Positions 35,501-50,500 are shown, numbered from the stretch's first letter. The stretch is DNA of 64,000 nucleotides from Haliclona indistincta (GCA_964017065.1 OZ024786.1:8251047-8315046); one strand, 5' to 3'. The notes: a model not told the origin generated them from the letters alone. Made by a program: numbers and translations.

Positions 35501-38500
35501 ATTGCACATTTCACTAACATGAAATGTTTTTACTCATAAAAACGAAACGATAGGTTTTATAGCAGTCAAACTTGGTGAGAAGGCTGATACATCCTTCTAA
35601 AGTAAGTTTGCTTAGTCTAAACTGCAAGCCTTACTTGATCTCAAAGATACAAATGGCGAAGTAGCAGTTGTCGGAAACACCCAATTAGCTTTTATTTTTA
35701 GACCATAAAATCTGTAAGAAGCTTAGTTAAGGAAAACTCTCCGGTGTGCAGGCAAACAACTAGTTCATCTACCAAATACTCTAGAGCCAATGCTTAACTA
35801 TCACGCAAACTAAAGTTTGGTCCAAAACAAACTCAAAAATCAACAAAAAATCAAAGTCAGAAAGTTTTTAGACTCAAAAATCTGCAACTTTGCGAGTTAA
35901 GAAAAAGCGCTCTGCAGGCAAGTAGCCTTATGCCTTAGCTAATCACAGCTCTTCGCTCGTGGCTGTAACTTGCACCGTCGGCGAATACGAGGTGCTGGTA
36001 GCAGCAGCACTCGCCCGCTCTGTTCGTCTTCGTCTTAGTTATGACGTGCCAATGACTGTTGCCAGATTGATGACGTCAATTTATCTGCATATCCGATAGA
36101 ATGTGCGGGAATGTACGGTCATCAACTTGGAAAACGTCATTGATACGTCATAAACTAAGACAAAGACGAACAGAGCGGGCGAGTGCTGCTGCTACCAGCA
36201 CCTCGTATTCGCCGACGGTGTAAGTTACAGCCACGAGCGAAGAGCTGTGATTAGCTAAGGCATAAGGCTACTTGCCTGCAGAGTGCTTTTTCTTAACTCG
36301 CAAAGTTGCAGATTTTTGAGTCTAAAAACTTTCTGACATTGATTTTTTGTTGATTTTTGAGTTTGTCTTGGACCAAACTTTAGTTTACGTGATAGTTAAG
36401 CATTGGCTCTAGAGTATTTGGTAGATGAACTAGTTGTTTGCCTGCACACCGAAGAGTTTTCCTTAACTAAGCTTCTTACAGATTTTATGGTCTAAAAATA
36501 AAAGCTAATTGGGTGTTTCCGACAACTGCTACTTCGCCATTTGTATCTTTGAGATCAAGTAAGGCTTGCAGTTTAGACTAAGCACACTTACTTTAGAAGG
36601 ATGTATCAGCCTTCTCACCAAGTTTGACTGCTATAAAACCTATCGTTTAGTTTTTATGAGTAAAAACATTTCATGTTAGTGAAATGTGCAATTTTGGAAT
36701 GTCTAGACTGGAAGCTAGTGTTGTAAAAGTAATGGGTTTTAATATTAGTTATAGTTTTGTTAGAGTAATAATGGTGAACTTGGTTTTAGTTATTGTCATA
36801 ATTAGTTAACCAAAAAATCAGTAATTTTAGTTGTAGTTATTGTTTTAGTTATTGTTATTAGCGTGCTATCTATAAGTATTCCTTGTTACTCCTAATCAAC
36901 ACTTCACGTTCCAGATTTTTGTCTGCTAAGCGATTTCTTTTACCGATACAAGCATTTCCTGCAATAGGGACAGTTCGCTCAATTGGTGCATGTCGATGAA
37001 GCAGGTATGACAAGTACATCACAGGCTACTTTTGACCAAGTGGGATACTGTGCCTCTGACTTTATCCAGAAATCCAACGGATCCAAGATTTCTCCTTCTT
37101 GATAATAGCTTTTTCGTTGCACAATGAATGTGCTTTGGTACCTTGTTGATTAATTGTATATACAATAACTAGTAAAAGTGTCTAATTATAGTTTTAGTTA
37201 TTAATAGTAAAGTTCAGCCTGGTAATATTAGTTTTAGTTTGTTATTGTTAACAACAATGAATTGACCCTTACTAAAAGTGGTTTTAGTTTTAGTTATTGT
37301 TAACATTTACAACACTACTGGAAGCACTGTAGTTGATAACTTTTGCAATAGTTGGTTGTGAGCTGTCATATTTGATGCACATAATCTACAATGATATACC
37401 ATACTTCAGACCAGATTTGAGGATTGTATTTCCTTTGATAAACTTTTTACAGCATAATATGTAAAAACATCAAAATTGGACTCTCTAAGCTGGAAGCACT
37501 GTATAATTTTTTAAAACTCATAAAAATGACGAATTAATATCCGCCATCTTAAAGTGATGTTGGAGTAAAATTAACTAAATTTATACAGGGGCTCGAAATG
37601 ATGAGAATGCTGCAGTTCTGTTTGAGTTATTTAACAGGAGTCATTTTCGTATATCGATTACAAAAGATGCTGCTACTGTTGAAGTGTGTGGTGCACTCAA
37701 AGTATGTCTGCTAGTCTTTACTATGTGCAGCTTAATTTTTGTTCTATGTTCACTTATTTGTATAAGATTCTGATTTGGCCTTCCATATACTGATAGATAT
37801 TTCTGTGTAGTTAAATGCAAGCATACAGTATCAATAATTATGCGCATTGTCATGTATTTATTGTGTACCATTCACAATAGCTTATAATTATTTTGTTACT
37901 GTTTTACCTACAGAATATTATTGCAGTGGCTGCAGGATTTTGTGATGGTCTTGGGTAAGTAATTTACATTAAAAAAGCTGGCTCACAAATTAACGTATAA
38001 GTAACTGAAAATGTCTAAAACCTGTGACTTGCAAACTAGTCTCGTCGGAACATAATTATTTAAACAAGCCATGCTTCTAATGTCCAGGTATCCAAGGCAA
38101 AGTTAAGCCGTGTTCACACTAGCATATTTAACCGAATTGAATGTGCATCGAATGCGAATTAGGCACGTTCACTCTGTACTTTGTCCAATGCGCATTGACT
38201 GAATGCAAATCGAATGCGAATTGAGTCAATCCAGTTCGCTATGTGGATTCGATGCACATCGAACCGAATCGCGTGGGCGATACCGGAAGTCATGAATAAT
38301 GAATGAATACACGTTTTCGAACAATGGCTGCTGGGAAGACAATCGACGGTCTCTCTGTCCTCGACGCTCGTGTATTCGTCCTCTGGCAGTGTTTCCTGCC
38401 CACGGGTGCTGCTGTGGAAGCAGTATAGGGGTACAGCTACTGCAACATGTGAGCTGGCACGTGACCTAAACGGCGTTCTAATCGTGTTTCCAGAAGTTTA

Positions 38501-41500
38501 GTGTGAACGCTCCTGATGCGCATTCAATTCGCTTCAATAGTGAACGGTTTAAAGTAGGTGCCAATGCGCATCATAACCAACTCCTAGTGTGAACACGGCT
38601 TTAAACAGCTTTTTGATGTTAACAACTGTTTGAAGTTTGAAACACCTGAGGTTTACAATTTTGGCAAAAGCAACTGCTGCAACTGCACGCTCCTGTTCTT
38701 TTAACACTCGATGCACTTAATAAAGCAGTTGAAGAATCGAATGACGCTTGTTTGAGCTTCTGAGGCAAGTTTTGGACATCTTTGTTTCTAACTAAAACAG
38801 ACGAAACAAGGATGTGGCAATAATGATGATGTCATGTAATAATAATTATAATTATTGGGTATTTCCTATTCCTGTAAGAGTTCTCAATTCCATGATGCAT
38901 CTGACTTGGATAAAACACTGTCCAGCGTTACTGGCCTGCCGAATAGACAATTTTTACACAAGTTTTGTAAGTTTTGTTTTCACTACCCTTTCCTCTAGAA
39001 GCTAAAAAAATCAGGTTTATTGCTTTTAGGATGGCTAGCAATAGAGGTCACAGAAGCCAAAGGCGCTAGTTTTGTGAAGTGACAATCATGTTACAGTTGA
39101 GATAAGGCAGACACCATTGGGACTGAAGAACAATTCTCTTGTATTTGCCCATACATGGTGGGACCACAGAAATGATTGTACAACCTGATAAAAATTATGT
39201 GTATTCTTTGGGGGGCATGTATGTCGTTCTACTGCAGTTCTACAAGAAACATTGCCTACACTATAATGACTTTTCTAAGATGTGTTTTCTGTACACCAAA
39301 ATTATGGTCAAAGAAATGTTTGATAGCCATTAAGAAAAACCTAATAGTTTACTTGGCAGTAAATTGCTTTGCCTTGTCTGTATTAATTTTGTCTTTTATT
39401 ACTATTTTTGTTGTATCATAGTTTATCACTCTGAACTGTACTTAAAGAGTTGTTTACGGTGACGAGATAGTGTTTGCCAAATTAGTTATTCACAAATAAC
39501 TACAAGCAAACTTTTTTCTAAGCGCTATTAACCAATCGATACAAGAAAGGTAGCTATTCTACTTGACCTAAAAATCTAAGCGCTGGCATAATATTGCATA
39601 GAGATGCTAGCCACCGAAATGTACGATAAAAATTGAATTCCACATAAGAATCCTCGAAAATTGTGCATTAGTAACAAGCAAACGGCATCGTACCAGGTCT
39701 CCTACATCCACAGTGTGACTTTTCTAGCTTCTGGCAACTAAGCACTGCACAATGAGCATTTTTGTCTCGAGCGAGTTTAAATATCCTCGATCTTGCGCTC
39801 AATCGCGGTGATATCCAAGCAATGGAGAATGCTCAATAAACCATCGCCAAGCGAGAATTTTAATGTGAAAAAAGACTACCGTTGCTCGAGCTTAGCGCTA
39901 AACTATCTCTGTGTAGTTGATGCATGACTGTACTGTCACCTTAAGGGGACGGTTACCAGTTTGCCTCATTAAATATTCATAAAATAATATTAAATCATAG
40001 CGTGGAGACAAAAAGCGCTATAAAGCTAAGATAAGTTGTATTGAATGCACCATCGACTAAACTATGTATAAAATAGCCCAGGCCAACAACTGCTCAGTTG
40101 TAGAATATGTCGGAATTGCGCCAAAGCCGATCGCTATAAAACTCGATTTTTCGGCGCCATATTTCTTGACGAGCGTGCTAAAGCAAGAAGCGAAGTACTC
40201 ACCAAATGCTTCTTAAGGATAGACTATAGGGCGAGATCTACATTGGAAAGAATAGAAGCATCTTGTTTCCGAAAAATTCCCAATAAATGGCTAAAATGGC
40301 GTGTTTCAGCGTCTTCCTTAAGCCATTTATTGGGAATTTTTCGGAAACAAGATGCTTCTATTCTTTGCAATATAGATCTCGCCCTAGAGTTTATCCTTAA
40401 GAAGCATTTGGTGAGTACTTCGCTTCTTGCTTTAGCACACTCGTCAAGAAATTTGGCGCAGAAAAATCGATTTTTATAGCGATCGGCTTTGGCGCAATTC
40501 CGGCTTATTCTACAGTAACAGTTGTTGGCCTGGGCTATTGTATACATACTTTAGTCGATGGATTCAATACAACTTATCTTAGCTTTATAGCGCTTTTTGT
40601 CTTCACACTATGATTTAATATTATTTTATGAATATTTAATGAGGCAAACTGTTAACCGTCCCTTAAGAAGGATAATTTCAATCAGTGGCTAGGAGCCCCA
40701 CCACAGAAGCAATTCTCTTGTTAGAAATACAGTATATTTCAGTAGTTTATCTTAGCAGACACTTACCCGGGTGGAACGAACCGCGAGATTTCACACTGCA
40801 GTCGCGATCTCGTTACATATCCCGTGAACTCGTACAGATCACGTCAGATGTGATCCTCGCGGGTTGTTACATTGTAGCACGTTGCTAGGCGAGATCTCGA
40901 GCGATGATGTGTGCCTCGAGTTGCCACCAAAAGTGCTAAATGGCTGCCCGGGTGGAACGAACCGCGAGATTTCACACTGCAGTCGCGATCTCGTTACATG
41001 TCCCGTGAACTCGTACAGATCACGTCAGATGTCGTCCTCGCGGGTTCTTACATTGTAGCACTATGCTAGGCGAGATCTCGAGCGATGATGCGTGCCTCGA
41101 GTTGCCACCAAAAGTGCTAAATGGCTGTTCTATTTGCGTGGAGTGCGTTGTATACGTACGTGTATCGAGGGCGCCTACTCTCCCGCTGTAAGCTCTAGCT
41201 GTGTTCAGTACAGCGAGCAAGGCTGGCTGTTACTATCCTGGTGGCGAATTAAGCAAGAAAGGCGAGCAATCGGACTTGTCGAGCTCGATCTCCACAGTAA
41301 TCTCGCTCGATCTCATGAGATACTGGTGATCGCGCGCCGCCGGTTAAGTGATCACGTGAGATACCGCAAGAGCATGCACGCGATCACCCGGGAACTGGCA
41401 AGATCTCACTGGTTCTCTCCTTTACGAGATTGTTACGGTGGCTTAAAGTACCAGATAACTAACTACCAACGATGGGAAACTTGACTTGAAATTCCAACCA

Positions 41501-44500
41501 TCTCCAAGAAGGACCAAGACTACTGGGTTCATGCTCGAAGCTAGGACTTACTGTGTGATGACCCACTGCAGTAGATACAACAGAGATTTTAGTCACGGTT
41601 TAGTATTATAATATTGTTACATCATCAATTTAATAATAAAGACAAAGCTGTGTATAGGTATAGACTATAGTTGCCGCCTGCTGTTAGTCTGCGGCGTCGC
41701 GACTGCAACCTGGATGGAGAGACTAAGTCATAGCATAATAACAACAGCGCATCTAGTAATGTACCATTATAACAGCAGCAGTCAGTAGCAACACCATGGA
41801 AGAACACAGCGGGAACAAAGGTAGCTGAGATAGTTGATGTGTAGGTAGATCTCGGACAGCAGGCAGTGTTCGTACACCGCTATATCATCCATGCAAGTTA
41901 GTTTTCGCAGTAACAGTGCTAATTCTCCTGCCGTCGTGGTCCCGCGGTTTCTATCGCCGAGTAACAATGAGATTCTAACAATATACCGCTGATAATCGGC
42001 GGGTTTCATCGTTAATATCTCGCGTCATGTCACCGTGATCACGCAACATTATTGTGAAATCTCGCGGTTCGTTCCACCCGGGTGTTCTATTTGCGTTGTG
42101 TACGTACCTGTATCGAGGGCGCCTATGCTCCCGCTGTAAGCTCTAGCTGCGTTCACTGGAAGATGTACAGCGATTAAGGCTGGCTGTTACTATCCTGGTG
42201 GCGAATTAAGCAAGAAAGGCGAGCAATCAGACTTGTCGACCTTGATCTCCAAAATGATCTCGCTCGATCTCGTGAGATACTGGTGAACGCGCGCCGCGAC
42301 GGTAGGCAGTAGTTGAGTGATCACGTGAGATACCGCAAGAGCACGCACGCGATCACCCGGGAACTGGCAAGATCTCACTGATTCTCTCCTTTCCGAGATT
42401 GTTATGGTGGCTTGACGTACCAGATAACAAACTACCAACGATGGAAAACTTGACTTGAACAGCCAACCATCTCCAAGAAGGACCAAGACTACTGGGTTCA
42501 TTTATTATGCTCAAAGCTAGGACTTACTGTGTGATGATCCACTGCAGTAGATACAACAGAGATTTTAGTCACGGTTTAGTATTATAATAATTATTGTTAC
42601 ATCAACAATTTAATAATAAAGACAAAGCTGCATGTGTGGAGGTAAAGTTGTCTAGCTTGCCGCCTGCTATTAGTCTGCGCCGCGACTGCAACCTGGATGG
42701 AGAAAGTCATAGCATAATCACAACGGCGCATCTAGTAATGTACCAGTATAACAGCAGCAGTCAGTAGCAACAACCATGGAAGAACACAGCGGCAACAAAG
42801 GTAGCTGAGATAGTTGATGTGTAGGTAGATCTCGGACAGCAGGCAGTGTTCGTACAGCGCATCCAAGTAAGTTAGTTATCGCAGTGGCAGTGCTAATTCT
42901 CCTGCCGTCGTGGTCCCGCGGTTTCTATCGCCGAGTAACAATGAGATTCTAACGATATACCGCTGATAATCGGCGGGTTTCATCATTAATATCTCTCGTC
43001 ATGTAACCGTGATCACGCAACATTATTGTGAAATCTCGTGGTTCGTTCCACCCTGGTATACACATTTACACCTGGAATACAACATGGCCCGGCATGGGTC
43101 TGGCACTCGTTTACACTGCCTAAGGAAAAGCTGTGCCAGACTATTGAACTTAAAAATGGGTGGAGCTGTGCCCACTTGCAAAATGACAATACAATGTTGT
43201 TATTACTTCCTTGTGATTGCCTATTGCAGTGAAAGTAACAAAACACTCATTTCTGACTTGTCGACGGTGAACACAGTCCTTATTCGACCCTGCCCATCTG
43301 TTTATTCTGCAGAAATGGCCAGTGTCATGCCGTGCTGACCCATTTAAAATAGGTAGGCCAATTTAGCACGGCTCAGCACTCATTTCCTGGTGTTTATATT
43401 AGCAAAATTTTGTGAGCTGTGCTGTGCTGGCCAGGTAATTATGCCTAGTGTAAATACGGTGTTACCGTCAGCTGTAAAAGCTATTCTGGGCTAATCTCTG
43501 TCTGAAATGTGCAAAACAAGCATGCATGTTTTCAATGTTCCACTGATTTAAATGTTTACTTGGCACATTTAAGAGAGTATATGTTGTTGAATTGCAATCG
43601 CTCTAATTATAACAAAATTTCATATTTTTGTACAGATATGGTTCCAGCACAAAAGCTGCTGTAATGAGGATTGGTGTAATGGAAATGTGGAAGTTTGCTA
43701 CCACATACTACAAAGGAGTTAAATTAGGAACATTTCTTGAAAGCTGCGGTTTTTCTGACATCATAGCTACCTGTTATGGTGGAAGAAACAGGAGGGTTTC
43801 AGAAGCATTTGTTAAGTCAGGCAAGGTAAAAAATTGGCCAGAGCCATAACAAGTCCCCAGTCCCCACCCTCTAATTAATTTGCAATTACCGAGAGAGGGC
43901 CTGGTAACACTCGCGCCAAAAACTGTCCCGATTATCTCACAAGATCGTGAGGTCGCGAGGAGGTTACAGCGCTTGAAATCCGTCGTGCACTTCTGCTTTA
44001 ACCGTTCTTACACGTAAGTTCACCAAGGTTGCTCGAGTTCTACTGCTGCATAAATCTTTGTTTCATTCCATTGTGTCTTGTCTCAGTAGTACTAGGATGC
44101 TCTCTGCCGCCAACAGACCCAGCAAGAATGAACAGACAAATGAACGACGGTATTGGGATAGCCGGGGCCTCCATATAACCATAAATACAACAAATTTATC
44201 AGGCAACAGTGTGTGTAACCAGGCCATCAAACCTTGATTACTAATAATGAGAGGGTTCTGGCCTGGAGAGGAGCCTATAACAAGTCTTGCAAGATCCACA
44301 TAATTTTGTGACACTATCAGAAGATTAGAATATTGCACAATTTAGATCACGGTTTTCAGTAGATTACACGAATTAGAAACCTTATAGTCATTGTTATATG
44401 GCATCTAGGTGTAGCAATGGACACTACGATAATGTCGGGAGTGCTTCTGAATTGTGTAGATCTGATTGGATGCAGTTAAGGGTGCAGGCCCTAACAACCA

Positions 44501-47500
44501 TTAACTTAGTCAGGAATGTACAAGTTGGACATTGTTATTACACCACAAGTGATATTCACTGTTTGTACAAGCATGTTAAGCATAAGAATGATTGAAACTA
44601 GATCAAGAACAATACATTCCTCAATAAAACTCTGTCAGAATAGACCCAAATTTGGATATATGACTATTAGCGACCAGATAAAGAATGTAACACAGTTTTT
44701 TTAATATACTCCCTCTGACTATGAAAACCACAAGGTAAGCAGCTCAAAATCGCACTTTCAAGCACAATACACGAAAAAGCTCTATGTTGAGTGAACAAAA
44801 GTTTATTAGCCTAAGCGTTGTATCTAGCCGCGCCCGTCACGCTTCCGTCTGGCACTTTCAGCACTCATAATTTGCAGTGTGTACAGCCTACACTAGTCTT
44901 ATAACAAAGGTCTTTGGTTTCTTGGAATATCAGCAGTAGTTTCTGAGATATAGTCCCTAGCAACCAGCCTAAAATACATGCGTGGGCGTGACTCTGCACC
45001 CTTAACAATAGCCGTAGCAAGACATAGCAAACAGAGACGACATGAGCAAAAACACATAAATGTTATGAAAATAATTTTGTAGAACTCCGTGCATAAACTG
45101 TCATCTGCGCTGCATAGCAGGATTGTGCCAGGATTCTATGACTGTGGCCTGTCATCTGTATTGATGTTTGGTCATTCAAACTTAGTGACGCAGTACAGTG
45201 ACAGTATACCTGTCATTGACAAGGCTAATGTTACTTGTTTTGCTACAATGATCATTTCGGCATACAAGCATACAAAATGCATGTTAGCCTCTTTAGCAAA
45301 ATACATACTAACATGCATTTTGTAAGCATTTTAGTTCAGGCATACCAAATGTCTTGCAACAATAGCGTATTATCATTGCCGATCGGCAATGATATGTAGG
45401 GATGACCTCGAATTAAGATGGCGGCTACTCATGTGTGAAAATGGGTTTTCGCACATATCTCTATTGTTATACATGTCTACTGCATTTTAACTATCTCTAA
45501 GTGAATCTGAAGTGTAACCGCTTGTAGGAAGTCTATGAAAGTCGCAGGGACTGCTTGCTTGACGACCAAAATCAAGATGGCGACTCTCAGAGAGCCGTTG
45601 CAGAAATCTTCGCTGTTTTAGCGTTTCTCGAGTTTCCAGACATCTACGATATTGATCAGACGATGGTTCTGAGCATGGAAATACCTTTGGTGAAGCTGAC
45701 AGACGTTTCTAAAGTGGTAAACTAAATTTCTTCTTCTTTCTTTCTTCTTTGAATGAGCCTAGCGCTGTCCTGAGTGAACGAATCACTACCAAACCTGCAC
45801 GATCGCACGTGTATATATCTGGAATAGTGCACTTACTTCTTAGATAGGCATTAAACACTACCAGAAGCGAGTAATCCATGAAAAACATAGTTTTTGGGCC
45901 ATTTTGGGTTGAAGACGCCATTAAATAATTAACCCTCTTGTCACACGTTTTCATTAACTCCGCCCACATCAGTTTTGCAGCTCGTGATCACGATCGATAT
46001 ACCGCATTTTGTCTCTGCTCTGGACGCTTCAGCACGCAAGCCAGAGGTATGAAATTTGTCTAGAGCAGTACTATGCTCTGATCTGTTCTTTATAGCTTCA
46101 GATGGCGGGTTAAAACTGACATAGCCAGTAGAGCTGGGCGAAAGTACTATATCGCATTCATGATATTTTTTCTCCATACTTACACGACAGTGAATATTTC
46201 ACGATAGTAATTAACATATCAAAAATATTAATTACAAAAATAATGTTTGAAACAACGATGGTATACAAATTAAGGAAGGTTTTCAGCTAAAAAATTAATC
46301 TATTCACATTCTCTGGTAGCAAACATGACCTTTTCTCAGACACAATGTGTCCTGCAGTGCTGAATGCACGTTCACACGGAACTGACATAGCAGGTACAGC
46401 TAGGTATCGTCTAGCAAGCTGAGAGAGTAATGGGTATCGACTGTAATTGTTAGACCACCATTCAGTAGGAGAATCTGTTGTTGGTTGTTCTCCTAGAACC
46501 TTGATAATTCACTGTCTAGCTGTTCTTCTTTTGATGGTGCTTCATCATTAACTTCGCCAATTCCTTCCAAAATATGCATTAACTTCCCCTCTCCCTTAGA
46601 TCGCTTAGCTGAAGGTTGCTCTAACTCACTATCCAATACAGTATCGACAGACGCTGCATCTTCTCTTACGTGTGAAACAACATCATCACGCTCTTCACGA
46701 GTAAGAAATGTGAGTCCCTTAAAACGAGGATCAAGCATTGTAGCTTTAGAAAGAAACAAAAGTACATCACCAGTGTATGTCTTGTAGGTCAGTGAGTAAA
46801 TCCTTCTTGAAGCTTTTAACTTGCGCACTGTCATCAGAAGATGGAACAAAACTTGACTTAAGCAGTTTGTGTAAAAGTGGTCTGATCGTAGAAATATTAA
46901 TCCATTTTTCGCCTCCAATGCAGTGCTTCCAGTCTAAACATTCCAAAATTGCACATTTTGCTAACATGAAATGTTTTTACTCATAAAAACTAAATGATAC
47001 GTTTTATAGCAGTCAAACTTGGTGAGAAGGCTGATACATCCTTCTAGAGTTAAGGCGCGTTCACATGGAATCCACTTTTGATGCGCATTGAATCCCCAAA
47101 CTCGCCAAAGCAAATTGGAAGCGAATTCAATGCGCATCGCGAGCGTTCACATGTAGCGAATTGGATGCGAATTACGATTTTTAAAAAGTCTACATCACGC
47201 TCTTCTTAGCCTTCGACGATGCTTTTGTAGCTTTAAACGTCCATTACAAAGCGTTTAGGCCACCAAGCGCCTTGTATCTACTCTCGTCTGCCTACGCACT
47301 AAACGCAATTCGCTTCCAATCCACTTTCAATCCACCTCCGGAGGTGGATTGAACGCAATGCGCATTGAATTCGCATCGAGCAGAAGCTGATTCATGTGAA
47401 CGCTAGCGAACCGGATTGAATGCGCATTCAATCCACTTTGCAGGGTCCATGTGAACACGCCTTAAGTGTGCCTAGTCTAAACTGCAAGCCTTACTTGATC

Positions 47501-50500
47501 TCAAAGATACAAATGGTGAAGTGGCAGTTGTCGGAAACACCCAATTAGCTTTTATTTTTAGACCATTTAATAATTGAATGGCTCAGTGCAAAAAGGGGAT
47601 AAGTACCAATTTTATTATTTTGAGAAAAAAGGGGTTAAAGTTCAAGTATTTTTGATTGCTATATTTAGCTATTGCTATAAATACACAGATTCTAAATAAC
47701 GCCCAGTTATGCTATTAAATAGCTTTGCAGGAGAGCAGTGAAGCAACAGAATCCTATGACACTTTGCACAAAGAAAGACGAAGGATAAGGCTACAAATCT
47801 GTAGTAAAATATCAAATTTGAAAAAATTGTCACTTATCCCCTTTTTGCATTGAGCCATTCAATTACTCAGCACTGTTGGCTTCTGATTGCATAACTATAA
47901 AATTGCTGTATTGCTTCTGCTTGTGCTACAGTCGACCCTCACTAATCCGAACAGCCCTGTTCCGGGGGGTGTTCGGATTAGTGAATTTTTTCGGATTAGA
48001 GCAATGGGCGTGTTTATTCACTGCTGACCACGCCCCATTTCACGGCAATAATGGCGACTACTAGCGCGCAGTTCTCTGTCCACAGTGTTGTTCGTGGTCA
48101 TCGTGGTCAAGTTGTTGTTCGTGGTCAAGTACAATGTAGTATAGTAGCGGCCGTTCGTGGTCATCGTTGTTCGTGGTCAAGTACAGTATAGTATAGTAGC
48201 GGCCGTTCGTGGCCATCGTTGTTCATGGTCAAGTACAGTATAGTATAGTAGCGGCCGTTCGTGGTCATCGTTGTTCATGGTCAAGTACAGTATAGTATAG
48301 TAGCGGGCGTTCGTGGTCATCGTTGTTCATGGTCAAGTACAGTGTAGTATAGTAGCGGCCGTTACTTTCAATACGCGTGCAAACACCAATATAAAATGTA
48401 ATGATTCATGAATATTAATGATCCGAATCTTCATTCGGATTAGCGAGGGTACGGATCAGGGGGGGTACGACAAGCTAATTTTATATGACGTATTGCCACG
48501 CCCACTACAATAATGCAAGGCTTTGGAATGTGTGCAAGATAGTTTAAACAGTTTGCCACCGCGCTATAGTACATGATATCGAGCTCAAGTTTGCATTGTT
48601 TACACTCCAGGTCAAGGCAAGTAATATTCCAAAACAATCTACTGAAAACAGCTGAAACAAGTATTCTGCTGTTACAGTGATTGGACAACATTTGTGCGTA
48701 TTGCAGCCAGAGTTTGTGCGCCTCTAGAATGATACCATTGCTGTTTTGATCACGTTGGTGCTTTCTTGGGTTAATAATTTTGCCAACCAATTCTCTATCT
48801 TCATCTTTCTGTACTGCAAAAACTAAACGAGGTACGGGTGGGGTACGGTAGCTTAAACGAAAGGTCTTGGGCAGTAGAATCCATTTCGCAACATGCTTAC
48901 TGGTCAAATTGTCCTCTAAAGGCGTAGCAGACCAGGAAAAACGCAATGTATTCTGGTTTACTAAATCATTGCCTACGTGAAGCTACGTCAGCATTACGTC
49001 AGAATAAATTAGCTTGTCGTACCCCCCTGGGTACGGATTAGGGTTGTTATGCCTCGGTGGGCGGAGCCACGAGGCATACAGTAGTCATGTTGTCATTCTG
49101 TCATTCATTCTGTCAGTCTGTCGCAACGATTTCTCGTAGCTCGCTGAAAACTAATCGCTGAAACAAGCAACACGGGTAGAAATCGATTCTTGCTCGGATT
49201 TGAATTTTCAGAAGTTTGATTTTAAGGGTGGATTGCCCTAACATCAGGATTACAAATATTTTGGTTTCTACTGTTAGTTGAAGGCCTGCTCAGCCACACT
49301 GATCACCCAAGAAAGTCGCCATTCGTCTTGTGGGCGTAGCAAGCTCCACCCAATGACGAAAAAGCACGTATCATTCCTAGGCATGCCACACCCACACAAA
49401 ATGTCAGACATAAACTTTGGTACACAAGGAAGAAACGTACGTTTGGGATTTTGCAAAAAGGTCTCTGTCTGTAAGTTACAGAGGGGCGAATATTTAATGA
49501 GAAAACACGATTTCGGTAAAAATCCCCTACCAGCAAGAGCAATGGAAGAAGATACATCTCCTTTTGCCAGAGCGCCAAAAAAATGCCACCTGACGCCCTC
49601 CCGTCCTCCCCATAACCCACCCACCCCTATGTGGGTCTCTCGTGATTGCCGAGTACGAAATAATTTTGTTCCAAATACGGCAAGTGCTATTGGAGTGTAG
49701 GTACACCCATTATTTTTCCTTGTAAAACGGGCAAGTAATAGCCAGGACACTGTAGATTATATTGTGCAAAGGGCAGCAAGAAAGAATAGTTCGGGTTTTC
49801 CTGGCTTAAAGCTTAGTGAGTAAGTTACCGCGTGAATTGCTCACGGCTGGTTCAGTTTTGTAGCGCACGCTGAAAGTTAAGCTCTGAAACTAGCAATGCA
49901 AGTAGTACACGGTATTATCTCGCTCTAGAACATGTGAAAACTTTATACGAAGCTTAGTTAGTGAGTTATGGCGCAATTTGCTCACTCGCGATTGATCATG
50001 GCTGTTGCTGGCGACTGGCGATCTGGAGTTCTTCAAAGGCAAAGCTATCCACAGTTGACTACCTAGAAGCTGATAGGTTAGAATTTCACTACAGGATAGC
50101 AGCGCAGGTCCAGAGAAATTGTGTAAGCAAGCTATGGAAGCTATCTCGCTCGTGGTATGCTATATACGTTGCTGTGCTAAACACTGTAGACACGCCCAGT
50201 TTAATTGTGGTTAGCACTGATTGGCTTCTGATTGCATAACTAAAGCACTGCATTGTGATTGCTGTACAGAAATCCTGTATACATGCAACTGCAGTTGCTG
50301 TGTTTGTGGAATGGTGGATAGTTTTAAAGGTTTTGATAGTAGTATGTACAGAAATCAAGTATACATGCATCTGCAGCTGTTGTTGTGTCTGTAGAATGGT
50401 GGATAGTTTACAGTGTTTTATGGAATGGTAGATAATTCTGTTTGTGTATGTTTTGTAACTTTTAGTTTTATGACTGCACCGAGGCATCAGCACCGCTTTT

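Larger units (their letters stand above)
34159..37499. mobile_element. TA-flanked palindromic element, host of two nested insertions
   Basis: Ends CAGTGCTTCCAGC and GCTGGAAGCACTG are flanked by TA, as for Tc1/mariner-type elements. The outer element is a long inverted repeat centred at about 34845, with arms of about 690 bp or more. Its right arm is interrupted at 35471 by a second palindromic element that resumes host sequence at 37321. The rejoined arm agrees with the left arm across the TA, which confirms the order of events. There is no transposase. Confidence 0.85.

Noticed and set aside
41092..41484. 130-codon frame on the plus strand
   Set aside because: It lies across the duplicated element body; the second body copy does not keep the frame.
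49274..49750. overlapping 105-158-codon frames on both strands
   Set aside because: They are mutually overlapping in a dispersed repeat, with no recognisable domain or codon signal.
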